The notes: generated by a model from the letters alone, not told the origin. A stretch of DNA of 64,000 nt from Oxyruncus cristatus (GCA_013399855.1 VXAY01002475.1:2032965-2096964), one strand, 5' to 3'; shown: positions 22,825 through 36,720, numbered from the stretch's first letter. Program-made: numbers and translations.

Positions 22825-25099
22825 AGTTTTTTCTTTAATATATTGACATTCCAGCCCTTGGAACAAGGTCTTCACTCCTTTTCTCATTTCGAGATCTTGT
22901 TTTGGGAGAGCTCTAACACCTGTCCACTGATCGCCTGCCAGTCTGCATCTGTGCCCAGCTGACAGAGCTGTCTGCTTTGACTAATGATGTGATTGATGGA
23001 CAAAATAAGGAAGAACACACAAAAAAACATTTCTGTCTGGTCTGGTGTGTCAGCAAGCCTTCATCAAGTGGCTGCTGAAGGTATATTTTGCTGCATGCCT
23101 CATTACACAGTAATGGCATTCCCAGGCAAAGCTGTTTCTTTTCATGACACAAGACAGCAGGCAGCTTTATGGACTCTGGGCCTATCGAGCCTGGAGGAGA
23201 GAAGCACTAAAGAGTGGTCATTTCCAAAAGTGCCTCAAGTTGCTTTTTTGTTGTCATGAATTTAATATGAATCAACACAATATGAAATGAGCATGAGGAA
23301 TTTTAGTGACTAGTCATTTTTTAAGACTGCTGTCTAAACAGCCATCAAGAAAAAACAAAAAACAAAAAACAAAAACACTTTCTTCCACCAAACCTGTTGC
23401 GAAAAGAAGTCATCTGTCAATTTTATTGCATTAAAACGTACACAGAGTTGTATAGTCCAAACAAACGTGTGCTTCACTGCTAAACATGTGGAAAACACCA
23501 CATATGTAAAGGAAGAAAAAAGCAAGTAACTGGCAGCCTGAATGCAGTGTTTAACAACTAAGGTTAAAATGGCTCTTTCTGTAAATTTGCATGAAGAACA
23601 CTCTTGTGCAGTTCATACATTACATTAGGGGACTGTCTGCTTCAGGAATGAAGTGATAACCATCAGGCAGTGTGACACAGGGCTGTGGAAGGGTGGCCAC
23701 GAAACCCTCCGCACACCTTTTGCTCACAGTGGGCAGTGAGGGACAAGCAGGACTGATCCAAGGAAAAGGATGCAGGTGGAAGGGAGGTTCCTCCCCTACA
23801 CACAGCATCCCACCTCCATTTTCCTCTTCTGCTCAAAGGTGTGCCAGTCACATCCATCCTCCATCCTTCCCACAGCTTCTTTTCACTTGGTTTCTCCCTT
23901 CCTCCCAATGCTTGTTACTTCCCATGTAGTTTTGGCATTTTGAAATACTTAATTTCATTCAGGAAAAGCACCAGAAAATCAGTTATGTTTGTTCACAAAA
24001 AAAAATCTTTGGGTTGTTTTCCTGTTCCTAATACAGGAGGTCTTTTTACAGTGGGTTATTGGGAATAATTTGCGAATTTAATGAGTTGTGATTAGTTAAG
24101 AAACTGTTCTTCATGTAATAAGTACTACACAATAAATTAGAAAATGTATATGAGTTCTTTATACCCACTTAAAGAGAGAAAAACATCGATGTAAATTCTT
24201 GTTATGACAAATGTAAAAGATAATCTTTTAAAGTGCATTTAATTTACTGTAATAGTAAGAACCACTTTATCGATGCCTAAGAGTACAGAAAAAAATGAAT
24301 ACAGGATAATTCAAAGCAAATAAATAGCATGATTAAATTCAGTATGGCACTTACTTACAGACACAATCGTGTTACCCTTACGTATGAGTTGAAAGAATAA
24401 TAATAGAAATACCATTTTTGATTCAAGAATAAAAGACTTCTTTGTAGATGTGAATAACTACAGGCTGTTAACCTGCTTTTTCTAGTCTTGATACTAAATA
24501 AGGAAATTCCAGGCTCGAGGGAAGAAGAAATTCTGTTGATTGAAAAGTTTAAACAAGTAATTATTCTATCAAGTGCAGTAGGGGAGCTAAGTACCACGAA
24601 ATATCAAACACCTGCAGCTTTCCAAGAAGTTCTCTGCTGAAAACCAGAAGCAGCTGGGTGGAGGAGAGGCCATTTTATCAGTAACCAATGGGTTTCTGTG
24701 CTCCACTGACCTTGAAGTCAATACCAGTGCCAAGAGCTCACTGTCTGCTGTTTCTTCTTGCATTATTGGTTTGAGGACCATAAAAATGTCAGAGATTTAC
24801 TATAAATCACAATTCAGTGGGGTTTTGTTGTCTTGGTTCATTTTTTTTTTTTGCTTTAGCTGAGCCTGACCATATTCATTTGTGAATTGAGGGCAAGTAG
24901 TTAGCAGGATGTGCCTCGCTGCCTTTTCCAGGGAGCTTTGCTGTTTCACTAACAAGGAGTTTTGCGTTTCTGTGCTAATTTGGTCACGTTGGTGGGTGGG
25001 GTTGCATGGGGGCAGCTTGTGGGAGCCGTGGTGCTTCTGTGGTGGGCTGTAGTGTGAGCCCAGAGAGGATGGATGGCTATTTTCTTATCTCTCTTGCTG
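22825..25099. other. Non-coding stretch, no gene seen
   Basis: No gene is recognised. It includes an AAAAAAC simple repeat (23350-23377) and an AT-rich block (24060-24480). The overlapping frames at 23620-23929 on both strands carry no known domain. A phrase near 23184-23206 faintly resembles CR1 but is too short to call. Confidence 0.5.
23350..23377. repeat. (AAAAAAC)n simple repeat
   Basis: About four A5-6C units in tandem. Confidence 0.9.
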
Positions 25100-25114
25100 C
25101 CCCCCCCCCCTTTT

Positions 25115-25143
25115 NNNNNNNNNNNNNNNNNNNNNNNNNNNNN
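25115..25143. other. Assembly gap (29 N)
   Basis: The run of N is bordered on the left by 11 C and TTTT and on the right by seven T. A pyrimidine homopolymer that defeated sequencing or assembly is the simplest cause. The true length is unknown. Confidence 1.
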
Positions 25144-25618
25144 TTTTTTTAATCACTCGGATTCAGTTTCTGCTTTGGTAAGGTAGACATTCCATTTTTT
25201 TGGCCTGTTTTCCCTGAAGTTGTTGTGTATGTCAAATTTGTCATGGTTTAATGGCTTACTGTATTTCCCTCCACTGGAACCACTAAACACATTTTCATTT
25301 AAGTTGGGATCTTTAAAGAATGATCATCTTATCCATCTGTTCAGAAAGCACAAAGACACAAATCTGGGTCAGAAAAGAGACTTGGAAAAATCCCCTGTAC
25401 TCAATCAGTTTCTGGCAAGTGAATTTGTCTCATGACTTCAGGAGCTGGTGGAAAAAGAGAGAATTTAGCTGCAAAAATATTCTGTTATCAGCTCTTTGCT
25501 TGGAGCCATGGCAAACAGGTTTCCAGTTTTGTAGATGGTAGCAGAGGAACTCAAAAGGATATTTAACCTTAGGTTATTTTCTTTAATCTTAGAAGAACCA
25601 GCCACCCGTTAACATGCC

Positions 25619-25645
25619 TTTATATATATATATATTTATATATAG
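25619..25645. repeat. (TA)n microsatellite
   Basis: An alternating TA tract with one TTTA interruption; probably length-variable. Confidence 0.9.
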
Positions 25646-25991
25646 GAGCATACAATCTTTTCTTTCCTAATCAGGTTTGTGTATCTCCCCTGATTGATTT
25701 TTCTTTTCCCTAAATCTTTAATAATTTTTCTTCATGCTTTGTGCATCCTGTCCAGGCTTTTCTTTCTCTGTGTGTGATACAGTAGTTAAAGACTATGGCT
25801 CTAGAAGAAATCTGCTCATTTCTTCATTGTTTCTGACGGGGGGGGGAAGCCTCTGAAGATCAGATGTCTTAATTAAGTGTCATTTGAATTGGAGGGCGAT
25901 GGGAGATGCATTTGAGGTATTAGGAGTATTTTATGAGAATGTCTTTTTAGAGGGATTATGTGTATAGATAGAAAAGCAGGTTTTGTCCTTG

Positions 25992-26013
25992 CCTGGGTTT
26001 TTTTGAACCCAGG
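25992..26013. repeat. 8-bp perfect hairpin
   Basis: CCTGGGTT (25992-25999) pairs with AACCCAGG (26006-26013) around TTTTTG. No transcript context is visible. Confidence 0.85.
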
Positions 26014-29000
26014 TCCTGGGAGTGGAATCCATAGTTCACTGAACCTTTGAACTACAGATTCAAATTTTTCTAGGAGGAGTACTTTTTATTCCACCTAAGT
26101 TCCTGTTGGTTGAAATGGGGACTTGGCACGTACACGAATTTTGAGCTGTGCCTTGTTGAACTTTGCTGCTGAGGTTGATTTTGTGCTCCTTGTTCCTACG
26201 GGAATCACCAGGAACCCGTGAACACACCCCGGAACACTTGCCCACCCTGGGAAAAGCAGGCTTTTGGTTCTGCAAAGTTGGTACTCACGCTTTCAATATT
26301 TGTTTTCTGTGGAAGGCATCGTAATTGCTATTTATTGTTATACATTGATTGTTATTTATCTCATTTGTTCATATTAATTAGCTGGAAGGAACAGGATTGA
26401 AAGGACAAAGGCCGTATGCAATTCCCACAAGGGAAGGGAGTGAGATGCTCCTGCGCAACCAGGATGGGGTTGTTCTTTGTTGATAGTGAGGAACTGTGTT
26501 TCCTTTGAAGAGATGACACCCAAAGTCCTGGGAAAGCATTCGGCTTTGGTCATGCTTTCCCTGCTCCTTTCTCCCTGTTAACTGGATGTGATCCTGCAGT
26601 AACTTCTCTGAAATGCAGACCAAAGTCTTCTCTTGAAACAACCAGCCCTGCCTTTGCATGGCAAGTGATGGTGGCAGCAAGGCTGGGATACACAGCAATG
26701 GTGAGAATCTTGTTCTACAGAAAAAGCTACAAAAAATATTCAATAATCCATGGATTGGAGGATTAGAATGCTGTAGGCACATCAGATTCTGTGAGGTTTA
26801 ATGGAAAATCTTACATACTTGTTGATTATTAACATGAGGACTTTTTCTGCTTAAAAAGAAGAAAAACTAATTATTAGTTCTTGAGTGCTCTGTGACCACT
26901 GATCTTTATAGAGTGCCATGATGACTAGAGCTGAGTGAATAACTGATGTTTCCGTTCCTTGGCAATACTAAATGTGGATAAATAGTTCAGTCAAATGAAT
27001 TTTTTTCCTTCCACTTACTTGTCTGTTGACTTTTATTTCTTTTTGTAGCTTTCAAAACAGAATGGAAGAAAATGTCAAAGAAAACTTCAGCTTAAAATGT
27101 TTCACTATTCTCAGATTTTTATTTTTTAGTGTTGGTGTGCTCTTTGCAATGCGGATGGTGCAGTGAAGTGGATTTCTAGCTGTTTCCCTGTTTTCATATT
27201 TGGCTTTGGTTTTGTTTTAACTTGAGAGAAGGCTTTTGGTAGAATGATTTTGCTTGTGTTTAATGACAGTACCTTGCATATGGGAGTCATTAAGATGTGA
27301 GATTAAGAACCTATCAGCTGAAAGCAATAAAATCAATTTTAAACTTCTGGTGTCCACAAGAGGGGAAGAGTCCTGCCCTTTGTTAGCATGTCCCTCAGGT
27401 TGTAACAGCGGGGTGCTTAAGGCTGATAGGGAGCTTAAATCCATATGGTGACCTCTCAGACCAAGCCACTGAAGGGAGCTGGATGTATTTGTGAGTGGGG
27501 ACTGATCCTCAGCCACTGGAGAAGTTTTCACTCCATTTATGTTGCTTTGCCCCCCACAGTGTTTTGGATAGGGGTCTCTACCACCAACCAAAGCACAGAG
27601 CTCTAGGGCATTTCTGACCATACATTTTCTCCTCAGGAAGGTCCAGCAATGAGCACAGTGGAGGAGCTACTTTGTCTACGTGTTCAAAATCTGCTTGTGT
27701 GAAATCTATGATGAATATACACACTATTGTATTAAACCTTATATGCATATGCAATACATTAGGAGAATGCCGTGTAAATGCAGCCACCATATGTCATATA
27801 AAATAAAAATGAAGAGGGTATATGAGCAAATACTGTAGAGCATATGGCAATATGAATATTAACCTCTATCTATAAATAGCTTCTGAAGTATCTGTTTTAA
27901 AATAGGGAAAGAAACGTAACATAATAGCAATTGAGAAGAAATTGTGCGTCCTTTAAAGTTCTTGATGTCAAGGAGGCAAATACCATTTCAATACTTAGAT
28001 TTAATATGTACTTCACACAAAAATAAATCATGTAATATTTTCATGGCAGGCATAGAATTTTATGATTTTTATGACGATCATGGAATTGGGATTCATATTT
28101 TATAGACAGCACTAATAACATAAAGAAAATGCACCAGGAAAAAGGTCTTAAGGAGATAGGAATGGCAGTCGCAGGAAGAAATGGAGAACTTAGTGTAATT
28201 AGGCTTTTTTATAGGTTTTTGGTTCGTATTCAGAATAGCTTTTGGTATATTCACAAGGCAAGCGCATTGATTTTAAATGTTTAAAATGGAGAACAATAAT
28301 TTGCCCAGTTTCCTATTGCAATCACAATAACACTGAACTAATTGCTTTTGGAGGTGATTTAATACATGTTTGATCTTAGGGCTGGTTTTGTTCCTATATG
28401 GGGCTTATACATGCTGACCATTAATTGGTGTCTAATTCTCTTGCCACCAAACCTCCAGTTCAGATCTTCTGAAGGATATGGGTAGTGTAACATACTATGT
28501 AGTGTAACTACAGTTTGCTCATTGCATTCTCTGTCAGTGAATGTACCAAACCCTAATCTCATATGGAGAGACTCCTGCTAACGAGGACTTGTCAGCCAGC
28601 ATTAGCCCAGAGAAAACAGTATTTCCTTCTATGTGGGATGCTTTGAAGAGGGGGCAGAGAGCAGTATGAATTTATGCCCTAAGCAAAATTAAAAGATGAA
28701 CCTTGCTTATCTTGAGCTTCCCTGGCATATGGGGGGAATTCCGTGCTAGAACAGAGTCAACACGACAACAGACGATGGTTTTACCGAGCAGCTTAATGGT
28801 GATATTCTGTCAGGACAATGTGGGGACTTGGATTCGATGCCCCACCTTTGTTTATCAGGGGACTTTTAACTTGGGTTCCCTGCTCCCCAAGTTATGCACT
28901 ACAGATTTGGTTGCACTGGGGAAATATTCCACATCTTTCACATGGAAACTGCTTCTGTTTTCACACAGGCTTAGGTTCCAGGCTGTTTACTATGTCTTGC

Positions 29001-32000
29001 TTTGTTTGAAAGGAATGATGCTATCTGAGTTTGAGTGGCTGGCCAGTGCTCTGGTTTTGCAAAGGGTGATTGCATCCTCATGAGTTATTTTCAACTTAAT
29101 TCCTTTTCGTTGGAGTAGAGGATCCCAGAGAGATGGAGGAAAAGCAGGCTATAAGGAGAAGGAAAACTGCTTGAGGAAGAAAGGGGAACAGTGCAGTAGG
29201 AAGAGAGGGAAATCCTTTTCTGGTACAGAAGAAGCAAGGTGCACAGGAAGGAAGGTCCTGGCTGTGGGAGTTTTGAGCTTCTGCCTTGAAGCAGCCAAGC
29301 TGAAGTGCCTGCCAAGAAAATGAAAAAGGATATTTTCTTTTACTGAGAATTAGCCCAGTCTGTGTTTTCATTGCTAAGGGGGCACAGGATAATGCTGCTA
29401 TCAGCTTTGTTATTTACTTCGTCTCTGGCTTGCTCAGCAGCTGCTTCCTTGAATCAACATGTCCCTACCAAATTACAGTAGGGTTTTTTTCACTTAATTT
29501 CTGAAACAAGCCAAAAGTCTTTTAAGGCAAGGAATGGATTGCTAGGGCAGTCTGACTTGGGGGCTGCTCTAACAGTATTTTATATAGTAGAAATTTTGAG
29601 GAGATGACCCTTTGACCTGGCATGGATTTTTCCAAAGATCAGGCTGTATGTGAAGGGCTCGGTCCATGTCCCAGTCCCGGGATGCAGCGATTAAAAATAC
29701 AGTGATGCCATCAGTGTGGCACTTTCTCCCAGAATTCCTAAGTTATCCTAGAAGACTTCCCAGGTGTCACCTAACAGGAAAAAATGTCAAAAGCCTGTGC
29801 TTAGCAGCAGCAGGAGACAGAGCCTTGCTGACAACAGCTCTTTCCTTTCATCTTGGTGGCAGGTCAGCCAAGACCATTCCTGGGAGCACGGGCAGCAATG
29901 GGGAACCTTTCTGCTGTAAGTATTTCAATTTCTATTGCCTTATCTCAGGTGTTTAGACTGGGGCTTTGGCATTAGGCACATAAAATGTGTTCTGTGAGGG
30001 TGAATTACAGCATCACCCGTACACATACCATGGTGCAAATTCATGATTAGGAGCAGGTCCCAAAGTGCAGCTTGTGCTTTTACCACATCGTGCCATGAAG
30101 TGTATGGATGTGCTTTCAAGGTCCCTGTCAGCACCTGGGGTTTGTTACCTGTGCACTAAGGAGCTGTGGGTTGGGAAGCAGGTTGACACAAGTCTAGGTA
30201 TTACTGGGAATTTGTGGAACACAGGAGACCAAAGGTAGGTGCACACTGTTTGTGTTAGAGATTAGTAGCAGCCTTGTACAACTTGAGCCACCCACTGCCA
30301 GGGGACAAGCCTTTGGAGGAGAAACCCTCTTGCTGTAATCCACGGCAGGGTGACACTGCAGGTGACTGCTCACCTGGCAGGAGTTACTCCTAAATAGCTT
30401 GTGATACTCTAGTATTGCCAATTTTCCATATTTAACATATAATATTAGAACTTGATGGTCCCAAGAAGCCATTACAGTCAATATTGCTTGTAGATGTGTG
30501 TAAGGTGCAATTCCCTAAGTGCAGATTGATCTGACTGAGCTCTGACAGTGTGTCTGTCACACTTGCACTCAGCTACTCTGTTCACCGGGGTCTTCTGGTG
30601 GGGCATTTCATGTGGTGTTCTGTAATACTAGCCAAGAAGGTAAACTAATAAAGACTCCACAAAATATCTGTATTTTACCTTTACCTTCTGAATGGTCATG
30701 GCTTTTTTAGTTCTAAGTGGGGTACTTTGGTCCAGCTACGTTTTACTTTCCACCAGGTTAATAACAGTTAGTAGAAATAATACTGCAGGCCACGCTTCTC
30801 ATAGCAGCTGCCTTTACTAGCAAGCATAGTAAAGAAAAATAATTGACTAGCAAAAGGTTTGATAACTCGGAGTTTTACGTTCCTCAGAAATGACTCATTC
30901 CCATATGCATCCTACAAACTGCATTCTGCACGCTGAACTCGCCATAACCTGCTCTTAGAGAGGCTCTTCTTTCACATTCCCATTTTGGCATTAGAAGCAA
31001 TAAAAGTAACAGCAGCTTTGAAGAGTATGTAAATGTATAATGGCTTTCCAAAGCGGATTGATAATTACTTATTGCACTAAATAATCCTAGAAGTGTGTTA
31101 GAGGAGCAGTGTGAGAAGAACGAATGAACTTACATAAGTAGAGAAATCTATGAATCCCTTCTGCTGTCTGATTCATTTAAACAGTCTTATTACAGTATCA
31201 GTGTGGAGGGGAGATAATGAAGGCTGTCTTATGTTGTTATATCTTTTTTCCGGCTTGTTTTATTTTAAGAAATGCAATGGTAGCAATTGGTGGAGGTAGA
31301 AATCACCACTGCCACTAGAATGCTGCATTTACCTCACTCTGCATAGCGTGGGCCATACAGCAAACATGTTAAATGTAAAAAGTTAAATTCATGTGCAGTA
31401 AATATTTAATATTTTGACTGCTCTAAATTGGAATGTTGTTGTTTTGAAAAACATTTCCTTTTGTAGAATTTTTTTTTAAAAAAATAAACCTTCAGCAGGC
31501 ACCAACTAGATTAATTTGACCTTTTAAAAGCTAATTTCCAAGAATTACCTCCTCTTTTATACTAAATTATTTTGTAAATAAAAAGGTGTGACACAGGAGC
31601 ATGGGAAGCAATTGGACTTTATTCATCAATGCCTGTCTCTTGAAATCAGTCAGCACAACGGAGCTCAATATTTCCGCTAGAGGACAGGCAGTAACATGTT
31701 GCTGGCTACTTTTTCCTTTTGTTTTTAATAATTTTTGAAGGCTGACTTCAGTAGGTAGCTTTTAATTTAGTGGGTAAGAAACAACACTTGTGCTTTATCC
31801 ATTCACAGTAACTATGAGATTCATTTCTGTGGTGTGAAGGACTTGTTTTGGTATCTGCTGCAGGGATACTGGGAAGGTGGAATTTTCAGAGGTGCTGAAT
31901 GACACGTGCAAAGAGGTCGCTCAGGTTGCATCCAGCTGAAATGCAAGTCTTTAAACTGATACAGCTGCAAACATCCGCTTGAACCTTTAACTGGGTTGTG

Positions 32001-32496
32001 TGCAATTTAAAACTAATTGTTACTTGAGATGTACACAGAGTGGGAATAAGAATGTGCGTGTGTCCTTCCCTCCCTTTCTGGCGGTTGGATTTGAGCTGAA
32101 TTTCCGTGGACTCTGCCCTGTTCGTGGCCACCAGGCACTGGCAGCACTGGGGGCACCGAGGGCTTGAGCAGCAGCTCTTTTTGCAGCAGTGCCACGGTGG
32201 AGAACAAGGCCTGGGTATTGCAAAGGGTGCAAGTGCATGTCTCTTTTTCAATGTAATTTATTTCTATTTCTATCTGTGATCACCATTTTTGCCCTCGGTG
32301 AAGTCTTGGGACCGGGAACGTTATCCCCTGCGTAGGTGAAAGATGATGCAATGCTGACACGGTTTCTGCCTCCTTGTGTTGCCTGTGTCCCACCTTCAAC
32401 TCTGATGGAGGGGTTACTGTGCTGGGCATGTGCAGGGCACTCACTTCATTTAACCAGTTAAGGGAGCAGTTATTTTTTAGCTGACTTTTTTAAAAT

Positions 32497-32566
32497 CGCT
32501 GAATATGTTGAGGTGGAAGGGACCCACAAGGATCATCAAATCCAATGTGCCTGAGAGCATCGTCAG
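32497..32566 (-). mobile_element. CR1 LINE fragment, internally deleted
   Basis: GAATATGTTGAGGTGGAAGG, then GACCCACAAGGATCATCAAA, and shortly after GTGCCTGAGAGCATCGTC are near-exact matches, from memory, to the reverse complement of bird CR1 3' regions. In intact copies a few dozen bases that include the usual CCAACTCCTGG-type phrase separate the two matched parts. Here they are almost adjacent, so an internal deletion after CAAATCCAA is likely. The element's 3' end lies at the left, so it is on the minus strand. It is a short, 5'-truncated copy without reverse-transcriptase sequence. Confidence 0.85.
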
Positions 32567-35500
32567 GCAGGTTAAAATCTTATATACCCAGCTGTTCTCG
32601 CTGAGGAGGGTTAAAAGAACTACTTACCTATCACAGAATCCATGACAAATTCATTGATATTGAATATATTTCAATTAGCAAAATTAACTGAAAACGTTTA
32701 ACTTGAATTAGTCAGTGTGGTTTTTGTTTTTTCTTTTTTTTTGAATGCCTGCCTCTCTCTTCTGGAAAAGAATGTTTACTTGCTTGTTTTGCTAATAAAA
32801 ACCCCATGAAAAATATTGGGAAATATCTTATTTTAGGGCTAACATCCTTGGAAGAAATCAGCTAGAATTACACCTTCTCTGTGAAATAGCAGCAATTAGG
32901 ACAGACGCCCTCCTCTAACACTGAGCCAGGCAGCTTGGGTGACAAATATGTCAAATTAATACATCACCAGGTATGAAAGCGCAGTTAGAATTTGACTGAG
33001 GTACTTCCAGCCTGAAAAAGAGAACGATTTATCAATGCAAACTTAATAACATCTATTTGAATCTAACTAAAAATCAATATTTCATTACCAAATTGTTAGT
33101 GAGAATGAAGAAAAATTGCGGAAGTCGGGCAGTTTGGTGGAAGAGAAGCATCAGGAGTTCAATGTGAAGACGGGATGATTCATGAGGCCAGGCCGGTGGA
33201 AGGGTGAAGGAGGACGAATGCAGAAAACTTGGAGGGCCCTTTCTCTGGTGACCTTGGCAGCGAAAGGGAAAAAAAAATACCAGAAAATGAAAGTGACTGT
33301 CAACTCCCAACAGGGATGGATCACACCATAAATCAAGCACAGCCCTGAGAGAGGAGAGAGGGGCTTAGGGTGGGGGGCGAGCACGGCGGGGGAGACCGTT
33401 GGGTAATTTAACTCTTTGAACCTTGGATGCCTTTTATTTGTACTTTAGCGGAGTTGGTAAAACACATGTGAACCCCTTCCCTGTGCAGCGGTTTACATAC
33501 AAATGTGTCAGGGGCAGATAGATGGTGAGACATTGCTTTCCATTGGCTGGGATTTAGAGTACAGTACCAATAAGCATTTCCTTCAGCCCGGGAAGAGAGA
33601 AAAATGAGAGACTGAGGCTCCTGTGACACATAACTAAATCAGTTGGTTGGGAGGCCTAATCCGGGAGAGACTTTTTGGTGATTTGCAGGGAAAAAAATAT
33701 AGATTTAAGGACATTAGTATTTCTATTACTGAAATAATCTATTGATCCAAACAGCAAGCAAAAAAATCGCTCCTTTAAACCTAAAATACAAAGGAAACTG
33801 AAGGGCTCTTGGATTTTTTTAAAACTTTTAATATTTGTTTAGTTCTTGAAATCTGTTCTCTGACAGAAGTGAAGGAGGCGGCTGCCACAGAGGGGCTTGT
33901 AACTGTCCTCTGACAGGGTTGGAAGGGGTTTTGTAGGAAATGTGAATATTAGCTCTCTCAATCAGAATTAAAACAGTGTCTTAGCACTTTGTTTGCTAAA
34001 GACTGGCACAGAGCATTCCCTGCTGTTTTTTTACGGAGACTTGATTTTACCCTTTGCCCTGATAGATCTTCTTATATTGTAAGATTTTTTTTTTTTCTTA
34101 TCAATCACCAGAAGGGACCTGTGTTTTCCTTTGTCAGCCACATGGACACGCATTCATACCATCCATGAACAGTGAACCTTTCATTTTCAGTTGTAAAAAA
34201 AACCTTAAGAGTAGAAAATCTGTAATCCTACTGTGGTGGGAGTCAAGCCCCTTGTGCATCCACAGGTTTCCATAAAGGCACAACGTTCAGTATGTTCTGA
34301 TCCATACTGCGTGGAAAGGTAACTGTGGTTGTTATGTTTGACTTCTGCCTTTCTCTCTGCATATTGAGAGGTGGCAGAAATGCTGGAGCTCTTAGAAATG
34401 CACCTTGGGAATGCCCTGTTGGAAATGCTCCAGTGCTGGGGCTCCTGCTGAGGTCCAGCTGGCTGTGACACATCTTTGGAACCAGTGTCAGGGGGGCGTT
34501 GTTGTGTTTCCACACCCCTCATAATGGCCTTCACCATGTGTGTGCTGGGTAGAGCATAGTTTTCCATCCCCTGGGGAGAAGTAGGGAGCTGACTTCCAAG
34601 CCCTTGAGGCTCATATAAATACCTTTGGCTTGAAGGTGGTGGGAAGATGCAATGAAATGTGAACCGGTGGGATGAGGGAGAGAGGCTGGTGCGCTGTGCT
34701 TAAAATCTCCCATTTCAAAAGAGGAGGAAAGCCCAGAAACTGTGGCACTAGTCACTTTATTAAGCCAGTGGAAGTCAGATTTGCTTGTATCTGGGGCATT
34801 TTTGGCCCACCTTTGCGTGGAGTGAGCCTGAAAGCTAACGTGTTTGGTCTTTCTTGCCTTTCAATTTTCGGTTGAACCAGTTTGCTGATATGTCTTGAGG
34901 CATTTGCCTGCCTGGTGCTGCCCACAAAAGAGTGGAATGGTGCAGAGAGAGGTGACAGCCCATGCCCAGTCCCCTATAAGTGCTCTCAAGGTGAAGATTC
35001 AGGGCTAACAGGCAGCCATCACAGGCTCTGGATTTTGGGAGTAGCCTTATCCATTGGCTCTGAATTAGTAGGTAAGAAACTGCTTGCTAAGATGTCCCAG
35101 CAGAGCTGTCCTGCTGATAAGGTACTGTGGTACATTTGGGAGATGCTCCCAAGGATGTGGGTGGCAGAGGCTGCTCAGAGGCCTCCAGGGATTTTGATTT
35201 GCAGGTTGTGCCTGAGACAAAATATGGTAAATCAGCTACCAGCAGGAGAGCAAATAAGGGGCAATGGTGTGGTTCAGAAAATGTGGCAAAGTATGTACAG
35301 ATCCCTGCCTGCTCGGCAGTTCACTTCTGGTACTGCTTTTTTTTTATCTAAATATAGGACTCATCTCAAAGCCTCACATGAGAAGTTGCAGATCTAATCA
35401 AGGTCAGAAGAACATTAAAAAAAATTGGAACAGGAAAAGGCCATCAGGACCAATGTTTCTGTTCCTTTTTTCCTCCTGTCTTAGCTCTGGATCTTGGCTC

Positions 35501-36720
35501 TAATTGCCATTTATTTTTTATTGCTCTCACTATACTTCTCATATAATGTTTATATTAATGGGCAGGGGGAGGGGGGAAGTGAAGAAACACCAGGAAATGG
35601 AGTGCAATTGGAGTATGTGAGATGTGGCTTTTGTCTTCTTTATCACTGTTTTCTTGTAGTACTTCCAACTCAGATATTAATTTATCATTGAGAGTGCTGC
35701 AGAAGTGTGGTCCCTTGTATTTTATTGAAGGCTTGATCTAAATTCCAGATGGTCACCATGTGATCAAACCAGCCATGGGCAAATAGGATATTTCTTTGTG
35801 TCTATATTTGATTTCTTTGCCAAATTCATACCTATCTAATCTTCTGCCCATGAGCCTGCATGCGTTCATTCTTTAAAGAAGTGTGCAACAGCTCCACCTC
35901 CTCATGGGCTACAGACAATGAGCGTAATCGCAAACATTCACCACCTAAATGTTGTTAAAATGTGACACTGTTGCATACAAATAATAACTCTCCACGTCAA
36001 AAGAATATCTAGATAAAGTTTACAACAGACAAATAATTCCTCTCCTCAAAGAGTGAAGGGTCCTCAGAAAATATACAATGGGGGGCATGTGTGTAGGGAC
36101 AGGATGCTGCTTCCAGTAAGTGTTTTGAATTTGGGGATGTTAGGAGCTCTAAAAATATTACTCATGAAAATCCACGGAGCCCTTCTGCTTGTGGAGTCCC
36201 TGCTTTAGGGGGATGTCAATGAGAGACTGTCAATACCAAGCAGGTTCTTATTTCTTAAAAAAAAAAGGCAAATTTCAGATTACAACGACATTCTATATGC
36301 TTCAGAACATAGAAGTAACAATATAAAAGCCTTCTTAATCATGATATGATTAAAGGATTTTTAAAAGCTGCCTCGTAGTCACATTTCCATTTCCTGATAA
36401 ATTCCTACTTTCTTTCAAATCACTTCTCATCACAGTAATATGAACTGTAAAAAATCCTTCCATTTCATAGCACGCTGCAGAAAAAAATGGGGGTGGAAAG
36501 GAGAGAATTAAGAAGGCTCCAAGTTTTATCATTCTGTTCATAAAGCAGCACAGCAACCATAACTGCAGCACGGAAAAGAAACAGATACTGTAATGTCTGA
36601 GGTATTCTGTGCCATAAACTCCCATAATAGAAACAGATGGCAAAAACGCCTTGGAAGTAAGGGAAGTACTGTACATGCAGCTCTACCCTAACATATGAAG
36701 AGATTCAGGCCTGACACGTA
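32567..36720. other. Long non-coding stretch, no gene seen
   Basis: No gene is recognised. 33170-33400 is purine-rich, with a small CpG cluster near 33376-33400. The plus-strand open frame at 34882-35397 (171 codons) has two overlapping frames and no known domain, and is not called. 35750-36100 is AT-rich. The palindrome at 36335-36353 is listed separately. Confidence 0.5.
36335..36353. repeat. Palindrome with paired TAATC/GATTA sites
   Basis: TTAATCAT (36335-36342) and ATGATTAA (36346-36353) are exact reverse complements around GAT. Each arm holds a TAATC core like those bound by some homeodomain proteins; the overall shape also recalls dimeric homeodomain sites. Confidence 0.85.

Larger units (their letters stand above)
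25144..32496. other. Long non-coding stretch, no gene seen
   Basis: No gene is recognised across 7.3 kb. It contains a (TA)n tract (25619-25645), a 9-nt G run (25838-25846), a small hairpin (25992-26013), and AT-rich blocks at 26780-27130, 27690-28370 and 30600-31750 that look like conserved non-coding DNA. At 29850-29920 a good acceptor-like tract (CTTTCATCTTGGTGGCAG) is followed by CTGCT/GTAAGT, giving a roughly 53-bp exon-like interval whose donor has a poor last exon base; I do not call it. Confidence 0.5.

Noticed and set aside
23184..23215. CR1-like phrase (CGAGCCTGGAGGAGAGAAG)
   Set aside because: The resemblance is limited to one short phrase with no continuation on either side.
29866..29920. 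Exon-like interval with acceptor GGTGGCAG and donor GTAAGT
   Set aside because: The exon would be only about 53 bp and ends in a T before GTAAGT, a poor donor context. No reading-frame support.
34882..35397. 171-codon open frame on the plus strand
   Set aside because: It overlaps other open frames, its composition is unremarkable and no domain is recognised.
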